A DNA stretch of 53,633 bases. Origin: an uncultured Caryophanales bacterium. Lineage in GTDB: Bacteria > Bacillota_I > Bacilli_A > RFN20 > CAG-826. The position numbers and the translations under genes are program-made. Each line of letters begins with the position of its first letter. The first letter of the stretch is position 1. This document shows, piece after piece, positions 14,887 through 22,550 of the stretch. The stretch lies in contig CAMKPL010000006.1 of the NCBI GenBank assembly GCA_946414655.1, positions 1 through 53,633 on the forward strand, in the 5' to 3' direction. The notes under the pieces are model-generated. The model was not told where the DNA came from and searched no databases. It worked only from the letters and a program-made list of their open reading frames with translations.

Positions 14887-15194
14887 TTCTTTTCCTCCTT
14901 TACGAGTGATAACAATCCAGTAACATCCTCGGCCAAACCTTTTGTGAGATCACATAATGAATTTATCATTGTAAACTGTAACATAATAGTCTGGCTCATT
15001 TTATCGAGGCATTTTCTATGTTCGACGTCTTGCTGCTCAAGCTTATCTACTCTTTGTCTAAGAATATAAAGCTCATACTTCAGATCGTGTTTTTCCTTTT
15101 TAAGTTTCGTGATCTTATCTTGAGCGACCTGCTGAGCCTCTGTGGGTTTAGATGCAAATATAAACTCTTTTATGCTCTTTTCTTCATCAGTCAT
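14883..15194 (-). CDS. Coiled-coil protein, 103 aa
   Basis: A long charged helix (about 20-60: EAQQVAQDKITKLKKEKHDL, YELYILRQRVDKLEQQDVEH) and a second helix at the end. Probably oligomeric; no enzyme motif. The start MTDEEK follows GAGGAGG by 6 nt. Stop and next start overlap as ATGA. Confidence 0.66.
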   Translation of the reverse strand: MTDEEKSIKEFIFASKPTEAQQVAQDKITKLKKEKHDLKYELYILRQRVDKLEQQDVEHRKCLDKMSQTIMLQFTMINSLCDLTKGLAEDVTGLLSLVKEEKK

Positions 15195-15567
15195 CTTCGT
15201 CCTCCTCAAGTTTCTGTCTAACACTATCAACAGCAATTTTTGCTGTTCTTTTATCTTTTGCATGAACCTCAGCGATAGCTGTCATATCTTTTCCGACATA
15301 TATCTTTGTGGTTTCTATTACGTTATCATTCTTAAAATCCAACGCACGTCCACAGAAAGGACAAAATCGAATCTTCTTCTTTTCCTTAACCAGATAGTCA
15401 TCACCCATCATAACGCACAGTTCAAGCTCATTATCATCTGTAATGAACACTGTTACGTCAGGATTGTAGTCGTTGTCTTCTTTCTCAAGACCAAACATTG
15501 CCGGAAGCCAATTGAAGAAAATATCTTTATTCTCTTCAGCATCACAAAATCTACATCTATAGTCCAT
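15187..15567 (-). CDS. Zinc-ribbon protein, 126 aa
   Basis: CRFCDAEE at the N-terminus and RFCPFCGRAL near residue 70 give a split Cys4 zinc ribbon of a type common in gut phage early proteins (function unknown). An acidic tail ends EEDEDD. SD AAGGAGG 8-9 nt before ATG. A terminator hairpin (15606-15632) separates it from the preceding gene, so it probably starts a new message. Confidence 0.7.
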   Translation of the reverse strand: MDYRCRFCDAEENKDIFFNWLPAMFGLEKEDNDYNPDVTVFITDDNELELCVMMGDDYLVKEKKKIRFCPFCGRALDFKNDNVIETTKIYVGKDMTAIAEVHAKDKRTAKIAVDSVRQKLEEDEDD

Positions 15568-15597
15568 ATCTATATCCTCCTTATTTATTGTTAATAG

Positions 15598-15634
15598 AGT
15601 TAAAAGGCCCCGTAAGGTGGTACGAGGCCTAGGT
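15598..15634 (-). terminator. Intrinsic terminator after the 217-aa membrane gene
   Basis: The minus strand forms AGGCCTCGTA-CCACC-TTACGGGGCCT, a GC-rich stem directly followed by TTTTAAC. Confidence 0.8.
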
Positions 15635-15643
15635 TACAAAATA

Positions 15644-16297
15644 TCAGTCAGCCATATCACCAGGTTCGTAATCGTCATCTTCCCCACCCTCTTCAGAGTA
15701 AGCAATCTCTTTGTATACGATCTGGTAATCGGATGTCAAAGCAATGTTTCTGATAAACAAATTGCTTCTGCGGAAGTTGTGATCCTCAATCCAATTGAGA
15801 ATATCATTACCGAACAGCTGCTGCCAGTTGTCAACAGTAATGCCATCTTCCGAAATGAATGTGCTATCCCCATCATAGAATATAATGGTCTCCTTAGTCC
15901 ACTTCGTATTACCATCGTTGAACGTCTTCTCATCGATCTTCTTAACCAGATCAACTTCTTCTTCCGGAGCATCGTCGTAGATCGGATTTACATCACTGTA
16001 AATATCTTCTTCCGGTTCAACTTCCTCATACTCACATCTTAACCCCACACCACTCTTCTCGAGAAGATCAATAAGAAAATCAATCTTCTTATCAGAATCT
16101 TCCCCGAGCAGTTCGTTAATGAAGTTTTCGATGTACTTAAGCTGATCGTCTAAGGATGTTGTTAGCTCCTCCGCAACCATAAATTCTGCCTCATCACGAA
16201 TATCTTTTTCTTTCTTCTTAAAGATCTTACGTGTAATGAAATATGTTACCACGGCGCCGCCAATAGCTCCAATTGCAAATGTGAGGTATTTGTTCAT
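15644..16297 (-). CDS. Membrane-anchored acidic protein, 217 aa
   Basis: Starts MNKYLTFAIGAIGGAVVTYF, a single N-terminal Gly/Ala-rich membrane helix followed by a basic patch (RKIFKKKEK), so the bulk is probably cytoplasmic. The remainder is very acidic with a helical DDQLKYIENFINELL region. No family recognised. It opens the run of small membrane proteins that extends to 24.7 kb. SD GAGGAGG before ATG; a strong terminator follows the stop. Confidence 0.7.
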   Translation of the reverse strand: MNKYLTFAIGAIGGAVVTYFITRKIFKKKEKDIRDEAEFMVAEELTTSLDDQLKYIENFINELLGEDSDKKIDFLIDLLEKSGVGLRCEYEEVEPEEDIYSDVNPIYDDAPEEEVDLVKKIDEKTFNDGNTKWTKETIIFYDGDSTFISEDGITVDNWQQLFGNDILNWIEDHNFRRSNLFIRNIALTSDYQIVYKEIAYSEEGGEDDDYEPGDMAD

Positions 16298-16299
16298 TG

Positions 16300-16512
16300 T
16301 TACTCCTCCTCTTCATCTCCATAGAAATAATCGTTCGAATTGCATCTCACCGAAGTGGAAAATCTTACGCACTTCTTGCCATTTTCATCAACAGCATTCC
16401 ACTTATCGACACAGACAGACTGAACATCCGAATATCTCATGACGTCCTTGATCTGCTCCATGGGTCTCTGTAATCTCCTCGTTGCCGACGGAATATCATA
16501 GAAATCACTCAT
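16300..16512 (-). CDS. Hypothetical protein, 70 aa
   Basis: No family recognised. Basic/polar start MSDFYDIPSATRRLQRPMEQ, a DVMRYSDVQSVCVDKWNAV middle and an acidic tail GDEEEE. SD GGAGG before ATG. It overlaps the cold-shock gene stop by ATGA and is 2 nt from the next gene. Confidence 0.65.
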   Translation of the reverse strand: MSDFYDIPSATRRLQRPMEQIKDVMRYSDVQSVCVDKWNAVDENGKKCVRFSTSVRCNSNDYFYGDEEEE

Positions 16513-16721
16513 ACTGCCACCTCCACATTAACTGCTACTGTACCTTTCTCATTCTCAGAGATCTGATACGTCACCTGCTGCCCTTCTTTGAGTTTCTTAA
16601 ATTTGTCCTCGGAGATGATCCCACTCCAATGAACAAAAATATCGGCTCCATCCTCCCCTGTGATGAAGCCGTAACCTTTCTTATCGTCAAACCATTTGAC
16701 TGTGCCTTTAAAAAGTCCCAT
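16509..16721 (-). CDS. Cold-shock domain protein (CspA-like)
   Basis: 70 aa, the full length of a bacterial cold-shock protein. KGTVKWFDDKKGYGFI carries RNP1 (KGYGFI at 15-20) and DIFVHW at 27-32 is RNP2. These five-strand OB folds bind single-stranded RNA and DNA and melt RNA structure. In this phage it may act on viral mRNAs or the structured small RNAs (inference). The gene is close to the host type, so it may have been acquired. SD AAGGAGG. Confidence 0.92.
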   Translation of the reverse strand: MGLFKGTVKWFDDKKGYGFITGEDGADIFVHWSGIISEDKFKKLKEGQQVTYQISENEKGTVAVNVEVAV

Positions 16722-16722
16722 T

Positions 16723-17793
16723 TTAAATTCCTCCTTGCGAAATATATTTGCCGCCTCTACGAACTTTTACATTGTCCTTAGGTGCCTGGCCGATGCTGTC
16801 ACGAACTTTAGAGATGTTTGCAAAAGAGATCATCGTGAAGTTCGGATCTATGTACGGAACCTCAATATTTTCTCCTTCGAATGTCGTGGTTCCAACAAGC
16901 TTCAATTCAGGAACCTTAGAACCACGTCCGTCATCTACATATTCGAAACAACCGAGATCGATGTACGGCTGATTGAGAGCCTCTTCGGATGCTTTATCGT
17001 ACTTGCATCTGCCTGATAATGCTCCAATATCAGTCTTGCCCTGTCCAGCAAACATGTCCTTGATAAGGTTTTCGTTGTAGTTTACGTAGTCACCTCTCTG
17101 ATAAAGACGATTGTACTCTGACTGGAATACGATAAGCTGCTGCTTGATCAGTTCCTTGTCTCCATGATACTTGTCCCACAAATATGTTCCAGGACAGATC
17201 AGTCTGAAATATGCACCGTTCTGATCTACCGGATCAATGAGAACTTTCTTCTCTTCGGTCACGGTCTCACGCTTTTCTTCGCCGGTTTCCGGATCAACGG
17301 TTACTTTCTCATATGTCGTCTGCTCTCTCCAGATACCAGTCTCACCGTACTCATCCGCAATATCACCGAACTTATCACGGATACGATCACGATATCTTCT
17401 GTGCACAGCTTCAAGAGATGCGTACGCCGATGTCACAAGCAAATATCTTCCCTTCAGAATCTTGAAACCTACCAAGATCGATGCGATAGATGCTACTCCA
17501 ATTGCTACCGGGATTGCATAAAGTTTAAATATCTTAATCCTCGTCTGCATCGTGTGAAGCTTGATGTCCTTCTTACGATCTGATTCAGAATACTCAACAT
17601 CTTCAAACTCGTCCGGATCGAAATTCTCGATCTTATCCCGCTTTTCTTCAGCCTCATCTAAAATATCTTCCAGCTTTGTTGTGGCCTTGCAAGCCAAAAC
17701 GATGGTGGTTACAAATCCAACCACACCAGCCCCAACTAAGATCTCAGGTGAATGCTCGCTGCAAAATCCTTTGATTGCCGTTAATGCGCTCAT
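16723..17793 (-). CDS. DUF6353-like membrane protein, 356 aa (paralog 1)
   Basis: It has the DUF6353-type layout: a short cytoplasmic start, then HSPEILVGAGVVGFVTTIVL (membrane helix 1), a charged coiled segment, a second pair of hydrophobic stretches (IPVAIGVASIASILVGFKIL), a helix, and a large polar C-terminal domain with KVTVDPETGEEKRETVTEEK. Related genes lie at 21570-22484 and 22551-23312. Function of the family is unknown; it should be in the inner membrane. The start MSALTAIK follows AAAGGAG by 7 nt. Confidence 0.75.
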   Translation of the reverse strand: MSALTAIKGFCSEHSPEILVGAGVVGFVTTIVLACKATTKLEDILDEAEEKRDKIENFDPDEFEDVEYSESDRKKDIKLHTMQTRIKIFKLYAIPVAIGVASIASILVGFKILKGRYLLVTSAYASLEAVHRRYRDRIRDKFGDIADEYGETGIWREQTTYEKVTVDPETGEEKRETVTEEKKVLIDPVDQNGAYFRLICPGTYLWDKYHGDKELIKQQLIVFQSEYNRLYQRGDYVNYNENLIKDMFAGQGKTDIGALSGRCKYDKASEEALNQPYIDLGCFEYVDDGRGSKVPELKLVGTTTFEGENIEVPYIDPNFTMISFANISKVRDSIGQAPKDNVKVRRGGKYISQGGI

Positions 17794-17993
17794 TTTGTTA
17801 CTCCTTTCTTTTTGTAAAACTTTAAGGAACAAATATCCCATACACCAGGTCCTATGTATGTAAATATAAGTTCCTTACCATTAGTTGTTGTGACCAAAAG
17901 AGACCTGTCAGAGTCCCTCATGGTCTTGTACCTCTCTACAGAGATGTTAGGCATTGCTATCTTCAATTGAGCAAAAATATCATTCGCCGTCAT
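17790..17993 (-). CDS. Hypothetical protein, 67 aa
   Basis: No family recognised. Starts MTANDIFAQLKIAMPNISVE and continues as a beta-rich segment (GKELIFTYIGPGVWDICSLK). Basic tail. It overlaps the previous gene by 14 nt and the DUF6353-like gene by 4 nt, so it is probably translationally coupled. The SD is weak. Confidence 0.6.
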   Translation of the reverse strand: MTANDIFAQLKIAMPNISVERYKTMRDSDRSLLVTTTNGKELIFTYIGPGVWDICSLKFYKKKGVTK

Positions 17994-18342
17994 CTTCTAC
18001 CACTTTCTCAACCGGATCTTCTTCATTTACTTTTTTGTAAACGCCCGGCTTGTTCTTGACCTTCTCAAACCGTTTCATATCTTCGATATTCTTCATGATG
18101 ATCTTACTGCCATCGCCAAACACAACATCACATATCTTTCTCATGCAGTTGTTGCAAATATCATTCGCAGAAGCGATGTTCTTCCACTTGTTCTTCCTCG
18201 TCCAGTAACCGATTCTGATAGCATTTACCGGAAACTCCTCTACCTTATCATTATCTTTGGTTACCTGTACGTACTTGTACACCTTATCCTTAGACGGCAT
18301 GTAGTACTCGCCACACCGTTCGCACATCTTTACATCTGCCAT
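17980..18342 (-). CDS. Zinc-ribbon protein, 120 aa
   Basis: MCERCGEYYMP at the start and ICNNCMRKICDVVF near residue 75 form a Cys4 metal knuckle around a beta-rich insert. Similar two-CxxC proteins occur in phage early regions, function unknown. The start MADVKM follows AAGGAGG by 9 nt; the longer upstream reading is only the antisense of nothing and overlaps the next gene in another frame. Confidence 0.66.
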   Translation of the reverse strand: MADVKMCERCGEYYMPSKDKVYKYVQVTKDNDKVEEFPVNAIRIGYWTRKNKWKNIASANDICNNCMRKICDVVFGDGSKIIMKNIEDMKRFEKVKNKPGVYKKVNEEDPVEKVVEDDGE

Positions 18343-18346
18343 AATA

Positions 18347-18598
18347 TCATACCTCCTTATTAGCCGGTTTCTTATGACCGTTTCTCTTCCAGCGCTTTTC
18401 GCCGAATTCTCCAGCCTGCTTCGTCTTCTGCAGGTAATCTTTCCAATGATGCGAGAAGAAAGATCCATCCTTCGAATAATACTTCCGTCCGAACGCATCA
18501 GTTCTCGCCTGCTTGGGGTTGTCGTTCACACGAGAATATCCACCCAATCTCATCCGGTGATGTGCAACTCCTCTTCCTAAGCTTCTCATTACGCTCAT
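18347..18598 (-). CDS. Basic hypothetical protein, 83 aa
   Basis: Strongly basic with no membrane helix (starts MSVMRSLGRGVAHHRMRLGG; later KKPANKEV). It could bind nucleic acid (inference from charge only). SD AAGGAGG 8 nt before ATG. A terminator lies directly upstream. Confidence 0.62.
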   Translation of the reverse strand: MSVMRSLGRGVAHHRMRLGGYSRVNDNPKQARTDAFGRKYYSKDGSFFSHHWKDYLQKTKQAGEFGEKRWKRNGHKKPANKEV

Positions 18599-18625
18599 CT
18601 TTGTTTCCTCCTTGTTAATTGTTTA

Positions 18626-18663
18626 AAATATAATGGAGCCCGAAATCTCTTTCGAACTCCATT
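18626..18663 (-). terminator. Intrinsic terminator after the 47-aa gene
   Basis: Stem ATGGAG...CTCCAT with an inner TTCGAAAGAGATTTCGGG loop, then TATATTTT. The tail matches the CATTATATTTT end of the small RNA units. Confidence 0.65.
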
Positions 18664-18669
18664 TACTTA

Positions 18670-18813
18670 CTACTTAATTTCTCGGTAGGAGCAGCCTTTC
18701 ACCCCAACCAGGTTTCTTCCGATGAATGTGAAGAACTCTTCCTTACTTTTAAACTTCCAGTAAAGAACCTTCTCCAATCCTTCCTCAGTTACCCAACATA
18801 CTCTTACTTTCAT
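18670..18813 (-). CDS. Small hypothetical protein, 47 aa
   Basis: 47 codons, MKVRVCWVTEEGLEK... ending CSYREIK, with AAGGAGG 8 nt before ATG. It is a complete stand-alone unit: P4 (18841-18860) upstream, terminator (18626-18663) downstream. No family recognised. It is too short for most gene callers. Confidence 0.68.
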   Translation of the reverse strand: MKVRVCWVTEEGLEKVLYWKFKSKEEFFTFIGRNLVGVKGCSYREIK

Positions 18814-18840
18814 ACTACAATCCTCCTTAAAATTAATACT

Positions 18841-18860
18841 TCATTATACTGTGTGAAAAA
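18841..18860 (-). promoter_or_regulatory. Promoter-like element P4 (TTTTTCAC-ACAG-TATAATGA)
   Basis: A perfect copy of the 20-bp element, starting 1 nt after the stop codon of the 41-aa gene. It would drive the 47-aa gene with a leader of about 25 nt before the SD. Confidence 0.75.
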
Positions 18861-18861
18861 G

Positions 18862-18987
18862 TTACTTCCACCCTTGTACAGAGGATTCGTATTCGTTAGC
18901 AAGTTTGTCCTGAATGGTTTCAGGAAGATCAAGATACATGTCCCAAGTCAGCTTATACATTCTTAAAAGCCACGTATCAAATTTCAT
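18862..18987 (-). CDS. Small hypothetical protein, 41 aa
   Basis: 41 codons, starting MKFDTWLLRMYKLTWDMYLD and ending SSVQGWK. Its ATG overlaps the stop of the upstream 281-aa gene (ATGA), implying coupled translation. Aromatic- and Trp-rich with amphipathic character; no family recognised. P4 follows its stop. Confidence 0.62.
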   Translation of the reverse strand: MKFDTWLLRMYKLTWDMYLDLPETIQDKLANEYESSVQGWK

Positions 18988-19829
18988 CGTCTCGGCCTCC
19001 CATCTCTGTCATAGTCCGGATTCTGTCTGTAACGAGGCATGTCCAAAATATAACCGCCTCTGACTTCTCTTATGATGGCTTTACGAAGATCATCAGGATA
19101 CCAAACCTTAAGAATCTCCGTGTATTCTATTCTCCCTTTGTAGTCCATGGCGATAAGAAGATCTTCAGCAGTAGCCCAATCATAGTCATCTGCTCTGCGT
19201 TCCATTTCTTTAAGAACACGTTTACAGTTTGAATATGTCATGGGCTTTACTCTTTCCCAAGGTTCTCTGTCCTCGTCATCGTAAAAATCATCATCGTCAC
19301 GACGTATGTCACGATCACGAACCCGTTCTCTTCTATACATAGAAGAATATCCAGCTTCTCTTATGGATCTACCACCATACCTTCTGCCAGAAGACTCTCC
19401 GAAGAAGAACATCTCAAGTCCTCCAAAGAGCCCATCGAACATAACAGCTTTGAAACCAGGAATAAATCCTTCAAGCCACATCTTCTCAGCACATTCTCCA
19501 AAACCGCCATCACCAAACATCGCTCGTTTAGTTTTGGCCCAAAGAGAATTATCTTTCTTTGCCACTTCCGTAGGAGTATCCACAACAGAAACCATTTTGG
19601 GACGAGTAGATTCCTTCTTGCGTTCTTCTTCCTGTTTCTTGATCATTTCGAATACGTCATTACCAAAAGGAGAAGATGCAGATATCTTTTCGGTTTCATT
19701 TGTTGTTTCCTCCTCGATTACCGGAGTTTCGTACTCTTTCTTTTCTTCCGGTTTCTCGTTCTTAGTGGGAACTGAAGGGCCAGTTCTTTTCGGATCCCGG
19801 CCCTCAATTATAAGTTTGCGTTCAGCCAT
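18984..19829 (-). CDS. Conserved hypothetical phage protein, 281 aa
   Basis: A disordered acidic N-terminal third, then a hydrophobic Gly/Phe-rich patch (FIPGFKAVMFDGLFGGLEMF), a basic SYSSMYRR-type segment, and a folded C-terminal domain (about 190-265). I recognise this combination as a family seen near capsid-unrelated early genes of gut phages, without known function. The patch may associate with membranes. Overlaps the next gene by 8 nt. Confidence 0.68.
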   Translation of the reverse strand: MAERKLIIEGRDPKRTGPSVPTKNEKPEEKKEYETPVIEEETTNETEKISASSPFGNDVFEMIKKQEEERKKESTRPKMVSVVDTPTEVAKKDNSLWAKTKRAMFGDGGFGECAEKMWLEGFIPGFKAVMFDGLFGGLEMFFFGESSGRRYGGRSIREAGYSSMYRRERVRDRDIRRDDDDFYDDEDREPWERVKPMTYSNCKRVLKEMERRADDYDWATAEDLLIAMDYKGRIEYTEILKVWYPDDLRKAIIREVRGGYILDMPRYRQNPDYDRDGRPRR

Positions 19830-20211
19830 TAGTCACCACCTCCGCTGCTTCAGGAATCTCGATCACCTCTTTAAGACAACCGAGATCCTTCAAAATATCC
19901 TTCGCCACGATGATCGCATTCTCGCTTGTGAGGATCAGATCATGCTGCAAATCGCCAAGTCCGTATGTAGGACCATAGATACCGATCTTGTAGCCATCCT
20001 CAATCAAAGAATATCTTAATTCCGCCGGAGCTCCACTTACAAACCCAGCAGCATGTACGCCCATCTCATAACCACGCTTGACACATGTCTTACTGATGAT
20101 CTTAATGCCAACAACTGTCAGAACCGCGCCGCCACCGAAGAGCAAAATATCAGTCTTATGATCAGATACAAATTTCTTTACCTTGTTCTTAAAAGATGTC
20201 TTAACTTTCAT
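19822..20211 (-). CDS. Single-helix membrane protein, 129 aa
   Basis: Basic amphipathic start (MKVKTSFKNKVKKFVSDHKT) then DILLFGGGAVLTVVGIKIIS, a Gly-rich membrane helix; the rest is soluble. This start-then-helix layout matches the N-termini of the DUF6353-like paralogs, suggesting the same membrane insertion. The start follows AAGGAGG with a GATATTT-containing spacer. Function unknown. Confidence 0.66.
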   Translation of the reverse strand: MKVKTSFKNKVKKFVSDHKTDILLFGGGAVLTVVGIKIISKTCVKRGYEMGVHAAGFVSGAPAELRYSLIEDGYKIGIYGPTYGLGDLQHDLILTSENAIIVAKDILKDLGCLKEVIEIPEAAEVVTNG

Positions 20212-20236
20212 TTTAAATATCCTCCTTAGATTGTGT

Positions 20237-20271
20237 AAAAAGCTATGGAGCGTGATATTACTACGCTCCAT
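20237..20271 (-). terminator. Intrinsic terminator after the 112-aa gene
   Basis: Stem ATGGAGCGT/ACGCTCCAT with a 9-nt loop, followed by AGCTTTTTACAC. Confidence 0.75.
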
Positions 20272-20285
20272 GCCAGAAATATCCA

Positions 20286-20624
20286 TTACAGTACAGAACT
20301 TGCCTCGTTGATAAATTCCCCAACTTCTTCGGCTGCTTCCATCGTAGGTGCCGCTACATTCTTCGCCGCTTCCAGTGCCTGCTCGAGTTCTCCAATACGC
20401 TTCAATAACTGCATATTGGTTAACGCGAGTTTGCCGAAACCGAAGATCGTAATGCCACCTGCAACAATACTTGCACCGAAGATGATCTTTTTCTTAATAC
20501 CTTTCATCAGCTCATCCTTAGCCTGCATTTTCAGATACTCCTGGTCGATGACCTCATCTGCCTGCTCCATAACTTCGTTAACTACCTCGTTAACCTGTTC
20601 CATGTTCTTTGTTTCTTTAGCCAT
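20286..20624 (-). CDS. Small membrane protein with coiled coils, 112 aa
   Basis: A long acidic helix (about 1-45) with heptad-like spacing (VNEVVNEVMEQADEVID), a central Gly/Ile-rich membrane helix (IIFGASIVAGGITIFGFGKL) and a second coiled region. Suggests an oligomeric bitopic membrane protein. P5 lies upstream with a 48-nt leader, and a strong terminator downstream, so it is monocistronic. SD AAGGAGG. Confidence 0.68.
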   Translation of the reverse strand: MAKETKNMEQVNEVVNEVMEQADEVIDQEYLKMQAKDELMKGIKKKIIFGASIVAGGITIFGFGKLALTNMQLLKRIGELEQALEAAKNVAAPTMEAAEEVGEFINEASSVL

Positions 20625-20671
20625 TTTTGTTTCCTCCTTAATTATTATTTTGAATAGCTAAATGTACAGTT

Positions 20672-20691
20672 TCATTATAGCATGTGAAAAA
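20672..20691 (-). promoter_or_regulatory. Promoter-like element P5 (TTTTTCAC-ATGC-TATAATGA)
   Basis: A perfect 20-bp element sitting in the U-tract of the terminator of the upstream gene. It drives the 112-aa membrane gene. Confidence 0.75.
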
Positions 20692-20717
20692 TTTGAGGAG
20701 TGCATATTGCACCCCTC
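20686..20717 (-). terminator. Intrinsic terminator fused to P5
   Basis: GAGGGGTGCA-ATA-TGCACTCCTC hairpin followed by AAATTTTTC; the T-run is also the first part of P5. Confidence 0.8.
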
Positions 20718-20731
20718 TGTTTTGTTGATCA

Positions 20732-21223
20732 TTACTGATCTTCATCTTCATCTACATTGATTCCCAAATCTTTCATATCTGCCATTTCCATCATTTTTTC
20801 TTTTGATTCGTTCAATTTATTGTTCATAACTTCCACAATTACTTCTTTTGATTCGTTCAATTTATTGTTCATAACTTCCACAATTACTTCTTCTACATCT
20901 TTGGTTTCCTCTTTGACTTCCGTGTCTTTCTTCTTTCCTCCAGTAAACAGATCAACCAGCCACTTTGCGTGATCAGCCGTCTTCTCACATTTCTTTGTCA
21001 TACCCTGTCCTGCAAGAGTGCCAATTGCTGCTCCAGCTCCAGCGATCGCTATGGGTGCTGTGAGTTTTGTTAACTTACCCACACCAGCCAAAGGGATCTT
21101 CTTGAGATTTGCAACCGCAATGCTCTCTGCAGACGTTGATGCTACCAGTCCTAAAACGAAACCGGCTGCCGCACCAGCTACTGTTAATCCATCCTTTAAT
21201 GCTTCTCTTTTTTCGTTAGTCAT
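20732..21223 (-). CDS. Gly/Ala-rich membrane protein with a duplicated 15-aa unit, 163 aa
   Basis: Two Gly/Ala-rich hydrophobic segments (GLTVAGAAAGFVLGLVAS and APIAIAGAGAAIGTLAG), as in glycine-zipper membrane proteins, then a charged cytoplasmic tail with two exact copies of VIVEVMNNKLNESKE encoded by a perfect 45-bp tandem repeat. P6 upstream and a terminator downstream make it a private unit. Function unknown. SD AAGGAGG. Confidence 0.7.
   Translation of the reverse strand: MTNEKREALKDGLTVAGAAAGFVLGLVASTSAESIAVANLKKIPLAGVGKLTKLTAPIAIAGAGAAIGTLAGQGMTKKCEKTADHAKWLVDLFTGGKKKDTEVKEETKDVEEVIVEVMNNKLNESKEVIVEVMNNKLNESKEKMMEMADMKDLGINVDEDEDQ
20798..20890 (-). repeat. Perfect 45-bp tandem duplication (about two copies)
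   Basis: The two copies are identical in DNA as well as in protein, so the duplication is recent or kept identical. It lies in the cytoplasmic tail of the 163-aa membrane protein. Confidence 0.85.
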
Positions 21224-21268
21224 TTTGAATTCCTCCTTGATTTGTTAATTTGTTAATGGTTAATACTT

Positions 21269-21288
21269 TCATTATACTGCGTGAAAAA
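21269..21288 (-). promoter_or_regulatory. Promoter-like element P6 (TTTTTCAC-GCAG-TATAATGA)
   Basis: A perfect copy directly after the stop of the 70-aa gene; drives the 163-aa membrane gene. Confidence 0.75.
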
Positions 21289-21289
21289 A

Positions 21290-21502
21290 TTAACCTTTTT
21301 CTTCGGGATTCATAAGACCTGGAAGAATTACAGCCTTAGCAAGATACTGTGCGACTATCGATCTCTTTGTATCAATCGGTAAATTTTTTAGAGAAGTATC
21401 TAACTGCTTCTCATCCATAGCCTCTGTTAATTCAGTGGCCATACGAACAGAATCCAAATATAAACGATCTGTAACTTCTTCTACATGTATTGTTTCTGAC
21501 AT
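21290..21502 (-). CDS. Hypothetical protein, 70 aa
   Basis: No family recognised; helical and soluble (VEEVTDRLYLDSVRMATELT, SLKNLPIDTKRSIVAQYLAK). The ATG follows AGGAGG with a GATATTTGGAA spacer; a TTG two codons earlier is less likely. It shares a message with the upstream DUF6353-like gene; P6 follows its stop. Confidence 0.62.
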   Translation of the reverse strand: MSETIHVEEVTDRLYLDSVRMATELTEAMDEKQLDTSLKNLPIDTKRSIVAQYLAKAVILPGLMNPEEKG

Positions 21503-21569
21503 TTCCAAATATCCTCCTTTTGATGAAAGATAAGCTGCAGCACCTAGTCAAACCGATACCACAGCTCTT

Positions 21570-22484
21570 CTAAAAAACCTTATCGTCTAATGTATGAATA
21601 TCAGTATCTGTATATACCAATGTGCACATATGACCTCTATGCTCACCTATTACTGGTCTGAAGAATGTTCTCTTATCAATCCTGCTTTCGAAAGGTCTCG
21701 ATGCGAAACCAAGATGCGCTGCGGATGCAGGAAAATCATTATTCTTATCACCAGCGAGTTCGAGGAATGTACAAATGGATACAAAATCTTCTCCACCACC
21801 GCCTGTACGAATATCCAGCAAGTTCTCAACCTCATCGATCGCACGGTATGCTTGTTCGTATGTAGCAACCCAGCGATGCCCAGTAGTTGGCTCTACAAAT
21901 ACGGCAGCTCCAGCTTCGACATCCAGCCTGCTGAGTTCATCCTGTGTTAAAGGTTTCTCTTCCAAAACTCTAAGAACTTTATCTTCCCTGATCTTATCCT
22001 CGAGTTCTTCAAAACGTTTCTTATCGAGGGAATCTCTTACATGTTGGCGATAGTCATCATAGCTGCTCCTAAGAACTTCATAAGATGCCGCCATTGCAGC
22101 TTGCTTGAGACTATTGATTCTTTCAGCACCAACAATGCAAGCAATAGTAACACCACCAGACAGAACAGAAGGTATAAAACACTTCCAAGTAAGTTTAAAA
22201 ATATCTTTCTTAGTAATAGGCTCGTAAACACGTTCATATACCTCCTTGTAATCCTTGTTTAAAATATCATGTTCTTTTGCCGCCCTACGATCCGCCATAG
22301 TTTCTCTGAGTTCTTCCTCTTCCTCAATTATACGAAGCGCTCTCGGCACAGCACGTGCAGCAAGAATTGCTGTGATCACAACACCAGTAACACCAGCACC
22401 GGTTAATACAATAGGAGAATTTTCTTTAGCTTTGCTACCAATTCCAAATATAAACTCTCCAGCTTTTTCTACTAATCCTTTCAT
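21570..22484 (-). CDS. DUF6353-like membrane protein, 304 aa (paralog 2)
   Basis: Same layout as the 356-aa protein: NSPIVLTGAGVTGVVITAIL (membrane helix 1), charged helix, second hydrophobic pair (CFIPSVLSGGVTIACIVGAE), then a polar domain. The C-terminal DYRQHVRDSLDKKRFEEL region aligns by eye with the paralog, as do the small conserved KA.P.AL-type residues after the first helix. Function unknown. SD AAAAGGAGG before ATG; a terminator lies just upstream. Confidence 0.75.
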   Translation of the reverse strand: MKGLVEKAGEFIFGIGSKAKENSPIVLTGAGVTGVVITAILAARAVPRALRIIEEEEELRETMADRRAAKEHDILNKDYKEVYERVYEPITKKDIFKLTWKCFIPSVLSGGVTIACIVGAERINSLKQAAMAASYEVLRSSYDDYRQHVRDSLDKKRFEELEDKIREDKVLRVLEEKPLTQDELSRLDVEAGAAVFVEPTTGHRWVATYEQAYRAIDEVENLLDIRTGGGGEDFVSICTFLELAGDKNNDFPASAAHLGFASRPFESRIDKRTFFRPVIGEHRGHMCTLVYTDTDIHTLDDKVF

Positions 22485-22510
22485 TTCGTCCTCCTTTTAA
22501 TAATGGCATA

Positions 22511-22541
22511 AAGATGAGGCTCTGAAATATCAGAACCCCAC
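22511..22541 (-). terminator. Terminator-like hairpin after paralog 3
   Basis: GGTTCTGA-TATT-TCAGAGCC stem, then TCATCTTTATG. The loop region contains GATATTT. Confidence 0.55.
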
Positions 22542-22550
22542 CATTGTTAC

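Noticed and set aside
20237-20256. A thirteenth promoter element at TTTTTACACAATC
   Set aside because: The second half lacks TATAAT; it is only the tail of a terminator.
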